Source: Luteibacter mycovicinus (GTDB lineage: Bacteria; Pseudomonadota; Gammaproteobacteria; Xanthomonadales; Rhodanobacteraceae). From it: DNA of 64,000 nucleotides. The DNA lies in NCBI RefSeq assembly GCF_000745235.1, contig NZ_JQNL01000001.1:1178001-1242000 (forward strand), written 5' to 3'. Made by a program: the position numbers and the translations under genes. Every line of letters begins with the position of its first letter. Positions within the stretch are counted from its first letter, which is position 1. The notes below the pieces were generated by a model, which saw only the letters and a program-made list of their open reading frames with translations, searched no databases and was not told the origin of the DNA. Of this stretch, positions 48,896 through 56,432 are shown piece by piece.

Positions 48896-48915
48896 AATGC
48901 GAATCGTTCGCAATT
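48896..48915. promoter_or_regulatory. Candidate Fur box in the pepSY / response-regulator divergent region
   Basis: TGCGAA-TCG-TTCGCA at 48898-48912 is a perfect 6-3-6 palindrome with A/T-rich flanks (AA before, ATT after). The 6-3-6 layout and NATNATTC-like halves fit Fur sites of this group of bacteria better than other regulators. It lies 51 bp upstream of the PepSY start and 76 bp upstream of the divergent response regulator. Iron control is inferred. Confidence 0.6.
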
Positions 48916-48990
48916 GGGACAGGAAAGCGATCCGAAAGCCTGCCGCGACAACATGCGCCCGAACCACTCCGGAGCGTATCCTTGTCCACC

Positions 48991-49665
48991 ATGCGCATCC
49001 TCCTAGCCGAAGACGACGCCGCCATCGCCGCGGCCGTGCGAGCCTCCCTCGAACAGGGCGGCCACGCTGTAGACCACGTAACCGACGGTGCCAGCGCCGA
49101 CCACGCGTTGCGCGACCACGACTACGACCTGCTGGTACTCGACCTCGGCCTGCCGCTGCTCGACGGCAGCGACGTGCTGGCGCGTGCCCGCAAACGTGGC
49201 GCCAGCCTTCCCGTGCTCGTGGTGACCGCACGCGAGGGCCTGAAAGAGCGCGTGCGCGTGCTCGACCTGGGCGCCGACGATTACCTCGTGAAACCGTTCG
49301 CACTGGCCGAGTTCGACGCCCGCGTCCGCGCCCTGCTCCGTCGCCGGACCAGTCAGGGTGCGCCGGAATTCCGCATCGGTCGTCTGCGTCTGGACATCCC
49401 CGGCCATCGCGCCTGGATCGACGACACGCCGCTGGACCTCACGGCGCGTGAGTTCGGCCTGATCGAAGCCCTAGCCTCACGTGCGGACAAGGTGACCAGC
49501 CGCGCGCAGCTGGTGGAAGCCCTGTGCAACTGGGACGAGGACCTGACCGACAACGGCCTGGACATCGCCTTGCACCGCCTGCGCCGCAAGTTGCAGGGTT
49601 CGGGCACCAACGTCCGCACCATCCGCGGACTGGGCTACCTGCTCGAAGAAGCCGCGGATGCCTGA
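48991..49665 (+). CDS. OmpR/PhoB-family response regulator (TctD/QseB/PmrA-like)
   Basis: A 224-residue response regulator. The receiver has the acidic pair in RILLAEDDAA, the phosphorylated Asp in LLVLDLGLPLLDG (Asp51) and Lys in DDYLVKPF; the C-terminal winged helix includes PLDLTAREFGLIEALASRAD and NGLDIALHRLRRKLQGSG. It overlaps the kinase gene by 8 bases. It is divergent from the PepSY cassette and heads a co-directional run of six genes. Confidence 0.93.
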   Translation: MRILLAEDDAAIAAAVRASLEQGGHAVDHVTDGASADHALRDHDYDLLVLDLGLPLLDGSDVLARARKRGASLPVLVVTAREGLKERVRVLDLGADDYLVKPFALAEFDARVRALLRRRTSQGAPEFRIGRLRLDIPGHRAWIDDTPLDLTAREFGLIEALASRADKVTSRAQLVEALCNWDEDLTDNGLDIALHRLRRKLQGSGTNVRTIRGLGYLLEEAADA

Positions 49666-51076
49666 ACGGCGCCACGCGGCGCAGCGCTCCGCCCGACCGA
49701 GCCTGCGTCGGCGCCTGCTGACCTTCCTGCTCGTCCCGGTGCTCGGCGTGCTGCTGCTGGACGCCGTGGTCGTCTACTTTGCCGCGCTGGCCTATTCCAA
49801 CCGCGTACACGATTCCGATCTCTCCGACTCGGCGCTGACGCTGTCTGAGATGATCGGCAACGATGCACTGCGCGGCGAACTCACGGCACAGGCCCGCTTC
49901 CTGCTCGAATACGACCCTGACGGTCGCAATTACTACACGGTGGTCAGCGACCGGCACGGGCGCATGATCGGCAACGCCGAGCTCGCCGGGCCGGGCGAGC
50001 CCGTCGCCACGGACTCGCCACCCCTGCTTTACGACACCTCGCTGGGCCATCGCCCGCTGCGCGGCGCGATCATGCGCGTGCCCAATCACCACGAAGACGG
50101 CGACGTGCTGACCATCACGGTGGCCGAGAACCTGCGCGACCGGCATGCCCGGGCCCGCGAGATCCTGCTGCTCACCCTGCCGATCGAAGCGCTGCTGATC
50201 GTCGCCGTGCTGTCGCTGGTCTGGTTCGGCGTGAGCCACGGTCTGGGCGTGCTCGAGCCGCTGACGGCGAGACTGAGTCGCCGCGGCCACGATCTGGGAC
50301 CCATCGGCGAGGAAGACGTGCCGGTGGAGATCCTGCCGCTGACTCGCACCATCGACGACCTCTTCGCACGCATGCGCAACATGCTGGGTCTGCAGGAGCG
50401 CTTCATCGCGGATGCCGCGCACCAGTTGCGGACGCCACTGGCCGGCATCCAGCTCCACGTCGAGCGCTACGAGGCCATCGACGATCCCAGCCAGCGCGAG
50501 GAAGCCCTGCGCCACGTGCACCGCCTCGCCGCCCGCGCCGCCCGTACCTCGGCGCAGCTGCTGGCGCTGACCCGTACGCAGTCGCCCGATCTTCCGGATC
50601 ACGACGGGATGGCGGTGATCGATCTGTCGACCGTCGTGCCCGAGGCGGTCGCCATGCGCGTACATCAGGCGCTGGGACTGGGCATGGACCTTGGCTACGA
50701 AGGACTGGAGACGCCCTGCCTCGTGCGAGGCGACGCGCTGCAAGTCCAGGAAGTCATCGACAACCTGATCGACAACGCTTTCCACTACGCCGGACGCGGT
50801 CACAGCGTCACCGTCTCGGTCGCCTGCGATGGCGGCGATGCCGTACTGGCCGTGGAGGACGATGGTCCCGGCGTGGAGGACGTCTTCCTCACCCAGCTGG
50901 GCGAGCGGTTCTTTCGCGTGCCCGGGGTGGACGAGGACGGCACCGGTCTCGGCCTGGCCATCGTCGAAAGCATCGCCGAACGGCATGCGGCACGGGTCAC
51001 CTTCCTGCATGCAACGGCCGGTGGCCTTCGTGTGGAACTGCGTTTCCCCCTTCAGTCAGGCCAGAAAGCCGGCTGA
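49658..51076 (+). CDS. Sensor histidine kinase, TctE/QseC-like
   Basis: A 472-residue membrane kinase: helix ~23-47, a periplasmic 2CSK-like sensor to ~165, helix ~168-190, HAMP-like linker, then RFIADAAHQLRTPLAGIQLH with the phosphorylated His, NLIDNAFHYAG (N box), and VEDDGPGV, GTGLGLAIVES (G boxes). It partners the regulator whose gene it overlaps. The periplasmic domain has no obvious acidic metal-binding ExxE patch, so the ligand is open. Confidence 0.93.
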   Translation: MPERRHAAQRSARPSLRRRLLTFLLVPVLGVLLLDAVVVYFAALAYSNRVHDSDLSDSALTLSEMIGNDALRGELTAQARFLLEYDPDGRNYYTVVSDRHGRMIGNAELAGPGEPVATDSPPLLYDTSLGHRPLRGAIMRVPNHHEDGDVLTITVAENLRDRHARAREILLLTLPIEALLIVAVLSLVWFGVSHGLGVLEPLTARLSRRGHDLGPIGEEDVPVEILPLTRTIDDLFARMRNMLGLQERFIADAAHQLRTPLAGIQLHVERYEAIDDPSQREEALRHVHRLAARAARTSAQLLALTRTQSPDLPDHDGMAVIDLSTVVPEAVAMRVHQALGLGMDLGYEGLETPCLVRGDALQVQEVIDNLIDNAFHYAGRGHSVTVSVACDGGDAVLAVEDDGPGVEDVFLTQLGERFFRVPGVDEDGTGLGLAIVESIAERHAARVTFLHATAGGLRVELRFPLQSGQKAG

Positions 51077-51128
51077 AACCACGCCACGGCACCATGCCTC
51101 CCTCAGAAACCAGTCAGTGAGGTCCGGC

Positions 51129-51965
51129 GTGAGCCACCCGACGGAATTCCAGTTCGAAGGCGGTCGCGACGGCGTCCTGCTGATCCACGGCCTCACCGGT
51201 ACGCCGGCCGAGATGCGCATGGTCGGCAAGGGACTCAACCGCGCCGGCTTCACGGTCGTCGGTGTTCGCCTCGCCGGTCACTGCGGGACGGAGGAAGACC
51301 TGGTCGCCACCTCGTGGGAGGACTGGTACGCCAGCGTCGAATCCGCCGCCGAAGAGCTTCGCGGCCGGGTCGATCGCCTGTTCGTCGCCGGGCTGTCCAT
51401 GGGTGCCGTACTCGCGCTGCGTCTGGCGGCCGTGCAGCCCGGCTGGGTCGACGGCGTCGGCGTGTTCGGTGCCACCTTCCGTTATGACGGCTGGTCCATC
51501 GGCTGGACCGGCAAGCTGTCGTTCCTGCTGCCGCTGTTCAAGCGTCTCGGTATCGGCCGTCATCGCAGCTTCATCGAGCAGCCGCCTTTCGGCATCCGCG
51601 ACGAGCGGCTCCGCGCGCAGATCAGCCAGGCGATGTTCTCCGGGGACAGCGCCGCTGCCGGCCTGCCTGGCAACCCGTGGCACGCGCTGGCCGAAATGGT
51701 GAAGCTGGCGCGCGACGTGCGCCGTCGCCTGCCCGATGTCGTCGCGCCATGCTTCGTCGCGCACGCCACCGACGACGATGTGGCCAGCGTCGCCAATGCG
51801 GACATGGTCGCGCGTCGCGTACGCGGCCCGATCGAAATGCTGCTGCTGGGCGACAGCTACCACATGATCACGATCGACCGCGAACGCCGCATGCTGATCG
51901 AGCGGACGGCCGACTTCTTCGGCCGCATCGCCCGCGACGCACGCCCCACACGCATGGCGGCCTGA
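51129..51965 (+). CDS. Carboxylesterase / monoacylglycerol lipase-like alpha/beta hydrolase
   Basis: A 278-residue Est30-type hydrolase: GVLLIHGLTGTPAEMR is the oxyanion region, FVAGLSMGAVLALRLA has the nucleophile Ser, ATDDDVASVANAD the acid and GDSYHMITID the His. There is no signal peptide. The GTG at 51129 was chosen, with GAGG ~7 bases upstream; a GTG at 51117 is possible. It lies 52 bp after the kinase and 3 bp before the first small transporter gene, so it belongs to that run. An ester or acyl group on a lipid or sugar intermediate is a possible substrate (inference). Confidence 0.87.
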   Translation: MSHPTEFQFEGGRDGVLLIHGLTGTPAEMRMVGKGLNRAGFTVVGVRLAGHCGTEEDLVATSWEDWYASVESAAEELRGRVDRLFVAGLSMGAVLALRLAAVQPGWVDGVGVFGATFRYDGWSIGWTGKLSFLLPLFKRLGIGRHRSFIEQPPFGIRDERLRAQISQAMFSGDSAAAGLPGNPWHALAEMVKLARDVRRRLPDVVAPCFVAHATDDDVASVANADMVARRVRGPIEMLLLGDSYHMITIDRERRMLIERTADFFGRIARDARPTRMAA

Positions 51966-51968
51966 TCG

Positions 51969-52328
51969 ATGCACGGGCTGGTGCTCGCGCTGTGGATCGC
52001 CAATGTCGTGCTCGACACGGGCGGCCAGCTTGCGTTCAAAGCCGCCGCCGGTGATGAGCGTGCAGGCGATGGCCTCGCCCGCTGGAAGTACATGCTGGCG
52101 CGGCCCTGGATCTGGACCGGCATCGGCTGTTATGTCGCCGAGTTTCTGGTCTGGATCGCCTTCCTGTCGCTGGTGCCGCTGTCCGAAGGCGTGCTGCTCG
52201 GTTCGATCAATATCGTGGCGATCATGATCGCCGGGCGTTTCCTGTTCAGGGAACGCCTCAGCCCGCTGCGCGTCACCGGCATCCTGCTCGTCGCCGCGGG
52301 TGTCGCCGTCGTGGGAGCCGGCTCGTGA
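51969..52328 (+). CDS. Small four-helix EamA/SMR-type membrane protein, ArnE-sized
   Basis: A 119-residue protein with four predicted membrane helices, starting LVLALWIANVVLDTGGQLAF and ending in RVTGILLVAAGVAVVGAG, the layout of DMT/SMR half-transporters. The length is near that of ArnE (111), one half of the flippase for L-Ara4N-phosphoundecaprenol. It overlaps the next, similar gene by 4 bases (GTGA). A heterodimer with it is likely; the cargo is unknown. Confidence 0.82.
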   Translation: MHGLVLALWIANVVLDTGGQLAFKAAAGDERAGDGLARWKYMLARPWIWTGIGCYVAEFLVWIAFLSLVPLSEGVLLGSINIVAIMIAGRFLFRERLSPLRVTGILLVAAGVAVVGAGS

Positions 52329-52723
52329 AGCGTTTCTATCTCATCGGCTTCGGCCTGCTGCTCGCGTTCGACACGCTCAACCTCGTCTGCTTCAAGATCG
52401 CCGGCACGCATGCGCTGCCGGTGGAAATGAGCACGGCGTGGCTGGCGCGCGTGTTTTCGCATCCATGGATCTACGGCGCCATCGTCGGTTACATCGGCGC
52501 CTTCCTCACCTGGATGAGCCTGCTCAAGCATGCACCCATCGGTCCCGCCTTCGCCGCCTCCCATCTCGAAGTGGTGAGCGTGATGCTGCTTTCCTGGTGG
52601 GTCTTCGCCGAGCCGGTGACGCTCACCCAGATCCTCGGTGCCGCCGCGATCGTCGCCGGCATCGTCTGCCTCGCCTTCGCCGAACGCGGCGATGAGACGG
52701 TGAGCGATGTGGTTCCGGCCTGA
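52325..52723 (+). CDS. Small four-helix EamA/SMR-type membrane protein, ArnF-sized
   Basis: A 132-residue partner of the preceding gene, with a GTG start at 52325. Four helices are predicted (FYLIGFGLLLAFDTLNLVCF first; TQILGAAAIVAGIVCLAFA last), and LVCFKIAGTHALP followed by HPWIYGAIVGYIGAFL resembles ArnF (128). Two unequal small genes in overlap are the usual form of a heterodimeric flippase. It overlaps the aminotransferase gene by 17 bases. Confidence 0.82.
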   Translation: MKRFYLIGFGLLLAFDTLNLVCFKIAGTHALPVEMSTAWLARVFSHPWIYGAIVGYIGAFLTWMSLLKHAPIGPAFAASHLEVVSVMLLSWWVFAEPVTLTQILGAAAIVAGIVCLAFAERGDETVSDVVPA

Positions 52724-53918
52724 GCCCGAATCGCCGCCCACCGCCGGCCTACCGCTGGGCATCGCCGACCTGGGTGGCGATGTCCGCGCGCCGCTCACCG
52801 CGCTCGCCGCGTCGTGGCTCGGTGTGGAAGAAACGCAGCTGGAGTGTTCCGGCACCGCCGCGCTGACCGTCGCGCTGACGGCGCTCTCCGAATACGCCCG
52901 CTCGCGGCGCGAAGTCGCCATCCCCGCGTTTACCTGCCCGCTGGTGCCACTGGCCATCCGCCGCGCCGGACTCGTGCCGCGACTGGTGGATCTGCTGCCT
53001 GGCAGCTTCGACATGGATCCGCAACGACTCGAAGCCGCCTGCGGTCCGCAGACACTGGCGGTCGTACCGACTCATCTGGGCGGGCGAACCGCCGATGTCG
53101 CCAGCGCGAATGCCATCGCGCACGCCGCCGGCGCGCTGACCATCGAAGACGCGGCGCAGGCACTCGGTGCGCGCATCGACGGTCGCTTTGCCGGAACTCT
53201 CGGCGACATCGGTTTCTACAGCCTCGCGGCAGGCAAGGGCCTGTCGATCTTTGAGGGCGGTCTGCTGGTGGCCCAGGACGACGTCTGGCGCGAGCGCTTC
53301 CGCCGCGCCTCGCACCGCGTGGTGCGCTGGCATCCGGGGTGGGAAATCCGTCGCTCGCTCGAACTCGCGGGCTACGCGGCGTTGTACCGACCGTCGGGAC
53401 TTGGCTTCGCCTACGGCAATTCGCTGCGGCGCGCGCTGCGGCGCGGCGACCTGATCGGTGCGGCGGGCGAGGATTTCAGCGCTGACTTTCCGTTGCACCG
53501 CGTGGGGCGATGGCGGCGCGCGGTGGGCGCGCGCGCGTTCGGACGTTTGTCCGGGTTTATCGAGGCCACGCGCGCGCAGGCCGCCGCACGTGTGCCCGCG
53601 CTGGCATCGATTCCCGGCGTCCACGTCTTCACCGACGAGGGCGGAACGTGGCCCTATCTGATGCTTCGTTTACCCGACGAAGCCATGCGCGACGCGGTGC
53701 TGAAACGCCTGTGGTCATCGCGGCATGGCGTGGCGCGCATGTTCGTCCACGCCCTGCCCGACTACGAATACCTCGAGGCCATGCCGGGCGGCGACGATGT
53801 ACCGAACGCCCGCGATTTCGCCGCGCGCACGCTGACGATCACCAACAGTCTGTGGCTGGACGACGCGTGCTTCGAGCACGTGTGTGCGGTGATCGAGGCG
53901 GTGATCGTTTCGCGCTGA
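52707..53918 (+). CDS. DegT/DnrJ/EryC1/StrS-family PLP aminotransferase
   Basis: A 403-residue sugar-aminotransferase-type protein. ECSGTAALTVALTALS binds the PLP phosphate, VAIPAFTCPLVPLAIRRAGL follows, TIEDAAQALGARIDGRFAG has the ring-contact Asp, and GFYSLAAGKGLSIFEGGLLV the Schiff-base Lys (the usual TKxxxxGEGG is changed to GKGLSIFEGG). The family makes 4- or 3-aminosugars on nucleotides, ArnB among them; the altered active-site loop argues against calling this ArnB. It ends the run, convergent with tsaB. Confidence 0.85.
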   Translation: MWFRPEPESPPTAGLPLGIADLGGDVRAPLTALAASWLGVEETQLECSGTAALTVALTALSEYARSRREVAIPAFTCPLVPLAIRRAGLVPRLVDLLPGSFDMDPQRLEAACGPQTLAVVPTHLGGRTADVASANAIAHAAGALTIEDAAQALGARIDGRFAGTLGDIGFYSLAAGKGLSIFEGGLLVAQDDVWRERFRRASHRVVRWHPGWEIRRSLELAGYAALYRPSGLGFAYGNSLRRALRRGDLIGAAGEDFSADFPLHRVGRWRRAVGARAFGRLSGFIEATRAQAAARVPALASIPGVHVFTDEGGTWPYLMLRLPDEAMRDAVLKRLWSSRHGVARMFVHALPDYEYLEAMPGGDDVPNARDFAARTLTITNSLWLDDACFEHVCAVIEAVIVSR

Positions 53919-53932
53919 CGATCCGGCGAGCC

Positions 53933-54622
53933 TCAGGCCCGCCCCTGCTCCACCAGGGTCAGCGCCACCTTGTCCCGCAGATAGACCGGCAGGGCCAGCT
54001 CCGGCGCGACGGCCTGACCGTCACGGAACATGCGCGCCGCGACTTCCGCGACATGCCGCGCCTGCGGGAACAACGCACCGTCCGCCGAGCGGATCGGTGC
54101 CTTGATCCGCTCGCGCAGCACGGCTTCGTATGTCGCCCAGCCCGTACCGACGACGTGCCATGCGGATGCGTCAGGCAACACCAGCGCGGCCGCCGTGTCC
54201 ACACGTTCACGATCCATCAGGCTCACGCTGCCATCGTTCTCGCGACGCCACGCCGCGACATAAATTTCGCCCATGCGCGCGTCGATGACAGACAGAATGG
54301 CCGCATCGTCTTCCGGCGCTTCCAGTGCGAGCGCCTGCAACGACGACACGGTGACGACTGGAACATCCAGCGCCATCGCCATGCCCTGTGCCAGCGATAC
54401 GCCCAGGCGCACCCCGGTGAACGCACCGGGGCCACGGCCGACGGCGATGCCATCGAGCGCCTCGCGCTTCAGGCCCGCTTCGGCGAGCAGCTCGTCGGCC
54501 ATCGGCAGAACGAGTTCCGCATGCCTGCGCGGCGCGATCTCGCTGCGCTCGATCACCTCGTCGCCGTGGACGAGGGCGACCGAGCAGGCTTCCGTGGAGG
54601 TTTCGATGGCGAGGAAGTTCAT
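53933..54622 (-). CDS. tsaB: tRNA threonylcarbamoyladenosine biosynthesis protein TsaB
   Basis: A 229-residue ASKHA-fold protein that partners TsaD and TsaE to make t6A37 in ANN-reading tRNAs. MNFLAIETSTEACSVAL, AVGRGPGAFTGVRLGVSLAQG and VIDARMGEIYVAAW are conserved. It overlaps the creD stop by 4 bases (ATGA), so it is probably expressed with it. tsaD and tsaE are not in the window. Confidence 0.93.
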   Translation of the reverse strand: MNFLAIETSTEACSVALVHGDEVIERSEIAPRRHAELVLPMADELLAEAGLKREALDGIAVGRGPGAFTGVRLGVSLAQGMAMALDVPVVTVSSLQALALEAPEDDAAILSVIDARMGEIYVAAWRRENDGSVSLMDRERVDTAAALVLPDASAWHVVGTGWATYEAVLRERIKAPIRSADGALFPQARHVAEVAARMFRDGQAVAPELALPVYLRDKVALTLVEQGRA

Positions 54623-55956
54623 GGCGTATCCGGCGTGGGGTTGAACGGTGTTCCCTGGGCGTACCAGTCGATCCGGCGGGTCAGGTACATCAGCAGCCCG
54701 ACTACCGCCACGAGCACGACCGCGCCGATCAGCAGCGCGTACTGCTCGGCGCCGATCAGGCCGTACAGTATGGCGTAAACCAGCGCGAGGACGCCGCCGA
54801 GGGTGAACCCGGCCCGTCGGGCGCGCAGCGCCGCCACGGCGTAACCGCCCACGATCGACACCACCGCGCCCGCCGCCACCGCGTAGGCCGGCCCGAAGCC
54901 GATCTGCTCGGAAAGAGCCAGCAGCAGGACGTAGAAGCTCGTCATGGCGGCGCCCACCAGCAGGTACTGCACGGGATGCAGGCGCAGGCCCTTGAGTACT
55001 TCGAACAGGAAGAAGGCGACGAAGGTCAGCGCGATGAACAGCAGACCGTATTTACCGGCACGGTCGTTCTGCTGGTATACCCCGCCAGGCTGGTAAAGCT
55101 TCACGCCGAACGCCGACGACTCGAGCCGCCCCTCGACATCCTTGTCGTCGGCACGCCAGTGCTGCCCGTAGGCCCGATTGAGATCCAGCACCTGCCACGA
55201 AGCGTCGAAGCCCTTCGCGGTCACGCTGCGCGTTCCCGGTAGCAGGGCGCCGGTAAAGCTCGGATCGGGCCACGGCGAACGGACCCGCACGCTGTTGTTG
55301 CGGGCCAGCGGCAACGCGGAAAACGATTCGGTGCCCGCAATGCGCAGGGTCATCACATAGTCCAGCGGCGTGTCGCGGGCCGGGTCGACGGCGATGGGTG
55401 TGGACAACACCGTGTACGGCCCCATGCGTGCCGTCGACGACGCCAGGCGCACGGGCTTGCCGTCGACCGTGACCGAGGTGATGTGTTGCAGGCCGCGCGT
55501 ATCGGCGATCAGCAGACGCAGTTCCGCTTTGCCGGGAAACCAGGTCGAACCGCTGTCCGCGGCGAAACGACGGATGTCTTCGGGCAGGATACGACCGCGC
55601 AACGTGACGTCGCCGGTGTACACCGGTACCTCGTACATGCCGAACCGGCGCTTTTCGACGCTGAGGTCGGCGACAGTGCTCTGGTCGTCCGCCAGTACGA
55701 TTTCGGTGCCGTCATGGCTGGCGACCAGCTTGCCGTCCGCGTCGTGGGTTTCGCTGCGCGTGGGAACGGCGAGCACGAGGCCGCCGATAGTCTGCTCACC
55801 GCCCCATCCATCGGCGACGCGTGCCGACGCGGTGTCGCGCATCGACTGCCGCTCGCGCACGAGGCCGTCGGCCTGGGTCAGTGGGATCAACATGAGCAGG
55901 GCCAGTAGCCCGATGCCAAGCACCTTGGCGGTAATCGTCTGCGTCCAGCGGAACAT
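54619..55956 (-). CDS. creD: CreD-family inner membrane protein
   Basis: A 445-residue protein: one N-terminal helix (KVLGIGLLALLMLIPLTQA), a large periplasmic beta-rich domain with the typical RERQSMRDTASARVADGWGG, then five or six C-terminal helices from ~residue 300. CreD is induced by CreBC and affects envelope integrity and beta-lactam response in Aeromonas and Stenotrophomonas, but its activity is unknown. No creB or creC is adjacent here. The start at 55956 begins the helix; the frame further upstream is repeat sequence. Confidence 0.9.
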   Translation of the reverse strand: MFRWTQTITAKVLGIGLLALLMLIPLTQADGLVRERQSMRDTASARVADGWGGEQTIGGLVLAVPTRSETHDADGKLVASHDGTEIVLADDQSTVADLSVEKRRFGMYEVPVYTGDVTLRGRILPEDIRRFAADSGSTWFPGKAELRLLIADTRGLQHITSVTVDGKPVRLASSTARMGPYTVLSTPIAVDPARDTPLDYVMTLRIAGTESFSALPLARNNSVRVRSPWPDPSFTGALLPGTRSVTAKGFDASWQVLDLNRAYGQHWRADDKDVEGRLESSAFGVKLYQPGGVYQQNDRAGKYGLLFIALTFVAFFLFEVLKGLRLHPVQYLLVGAAMTSFYVLLLALSEQIGFGPAYAVAAGAVVSIVGGYAVAALRARRAGFTLGGVLALVYAILYGLIGAEQYALLIGAVVLVAVVGLLMYLTRRIDWYAQGTPFNPTPDTP

Positions 55957-56079
55957 CGGGGGTCTCCCTCGTCGATAGTGAGGGCGATGGTGGGCTCCGC
56001 GTGAGGTGACCCACCGTCTGGCGTGTGGCTTCGACGGGGCGAGTTCTGGCGAAATACTGCGCGGGGTGTTGGGGCTGGC

Positions 56080-56426
56080 CGTCGCGGGCTCGGCTTGCGC
56101 CATCGCCTTTGTTTTGCCGCGGCGTGTGGTGTCGCGTCGTTGGCTTGGACCGCTCGCCTGCCTGTTTCGGATGGCCTCGTTCGCCTTAGCCGGGGTGAGG
56201 GTTCGCGAACAGGGTTCGCTCCTACCGCACGGCGACCGCAATGGTGGGATACATGGCGGCCTGTAGGAGCGCGCCCTGCGCGCGAAAAGCCAACGAAGCG
56301 AAGAAGCCACACCCCGCTCGACCACCAACCCACCTCGGTACACCAAAGAGACGGCGGGGGTGACCCTCGGGGCCGGTAGCCGCAGGCGAGGGCTCCGACT
56401 GGACAAGGCCGCGCAGGCGGGGCCGG
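56080..56426. repeat. Composite intergenic repeat, shorter copy B
   Basis: Bases 56200-56426 match 30292-30520 with about four differences. Bases 56080-56199 match the two parts of copy A that flank unit A1, joined directly, so A1 is absent. Unit A2 is present only for its first ~80 bases and is cut off at 56426, six bases before the helicase stop codon. The 476-bp gap 55957-56432 holds nothing else I can support apart from a GGTGGG/CCCACC hairpin near 55990. Confidence 0.88.
56263..56300 (+). repeat. GTAG-family REP element within copy B
   Basis: Identical to the element at 30356-30393. An opposite-facing REP head (reverse complement GTAGGAGCGAACCCTGTTCG) lies at 56201-56225, making a BIME-like pair. 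Confidence 0.87.
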
Positions 56427-56432
56427 CCAGGC

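Noticed and set aside
52707..53918. Naming the aminotransferase arnB, and its neighbours arnE and arnF
   Set aside because: The size and order are suggestive, but no other arn gene is present and the Lys-loop differs from ArnB, so only family-level names are given.
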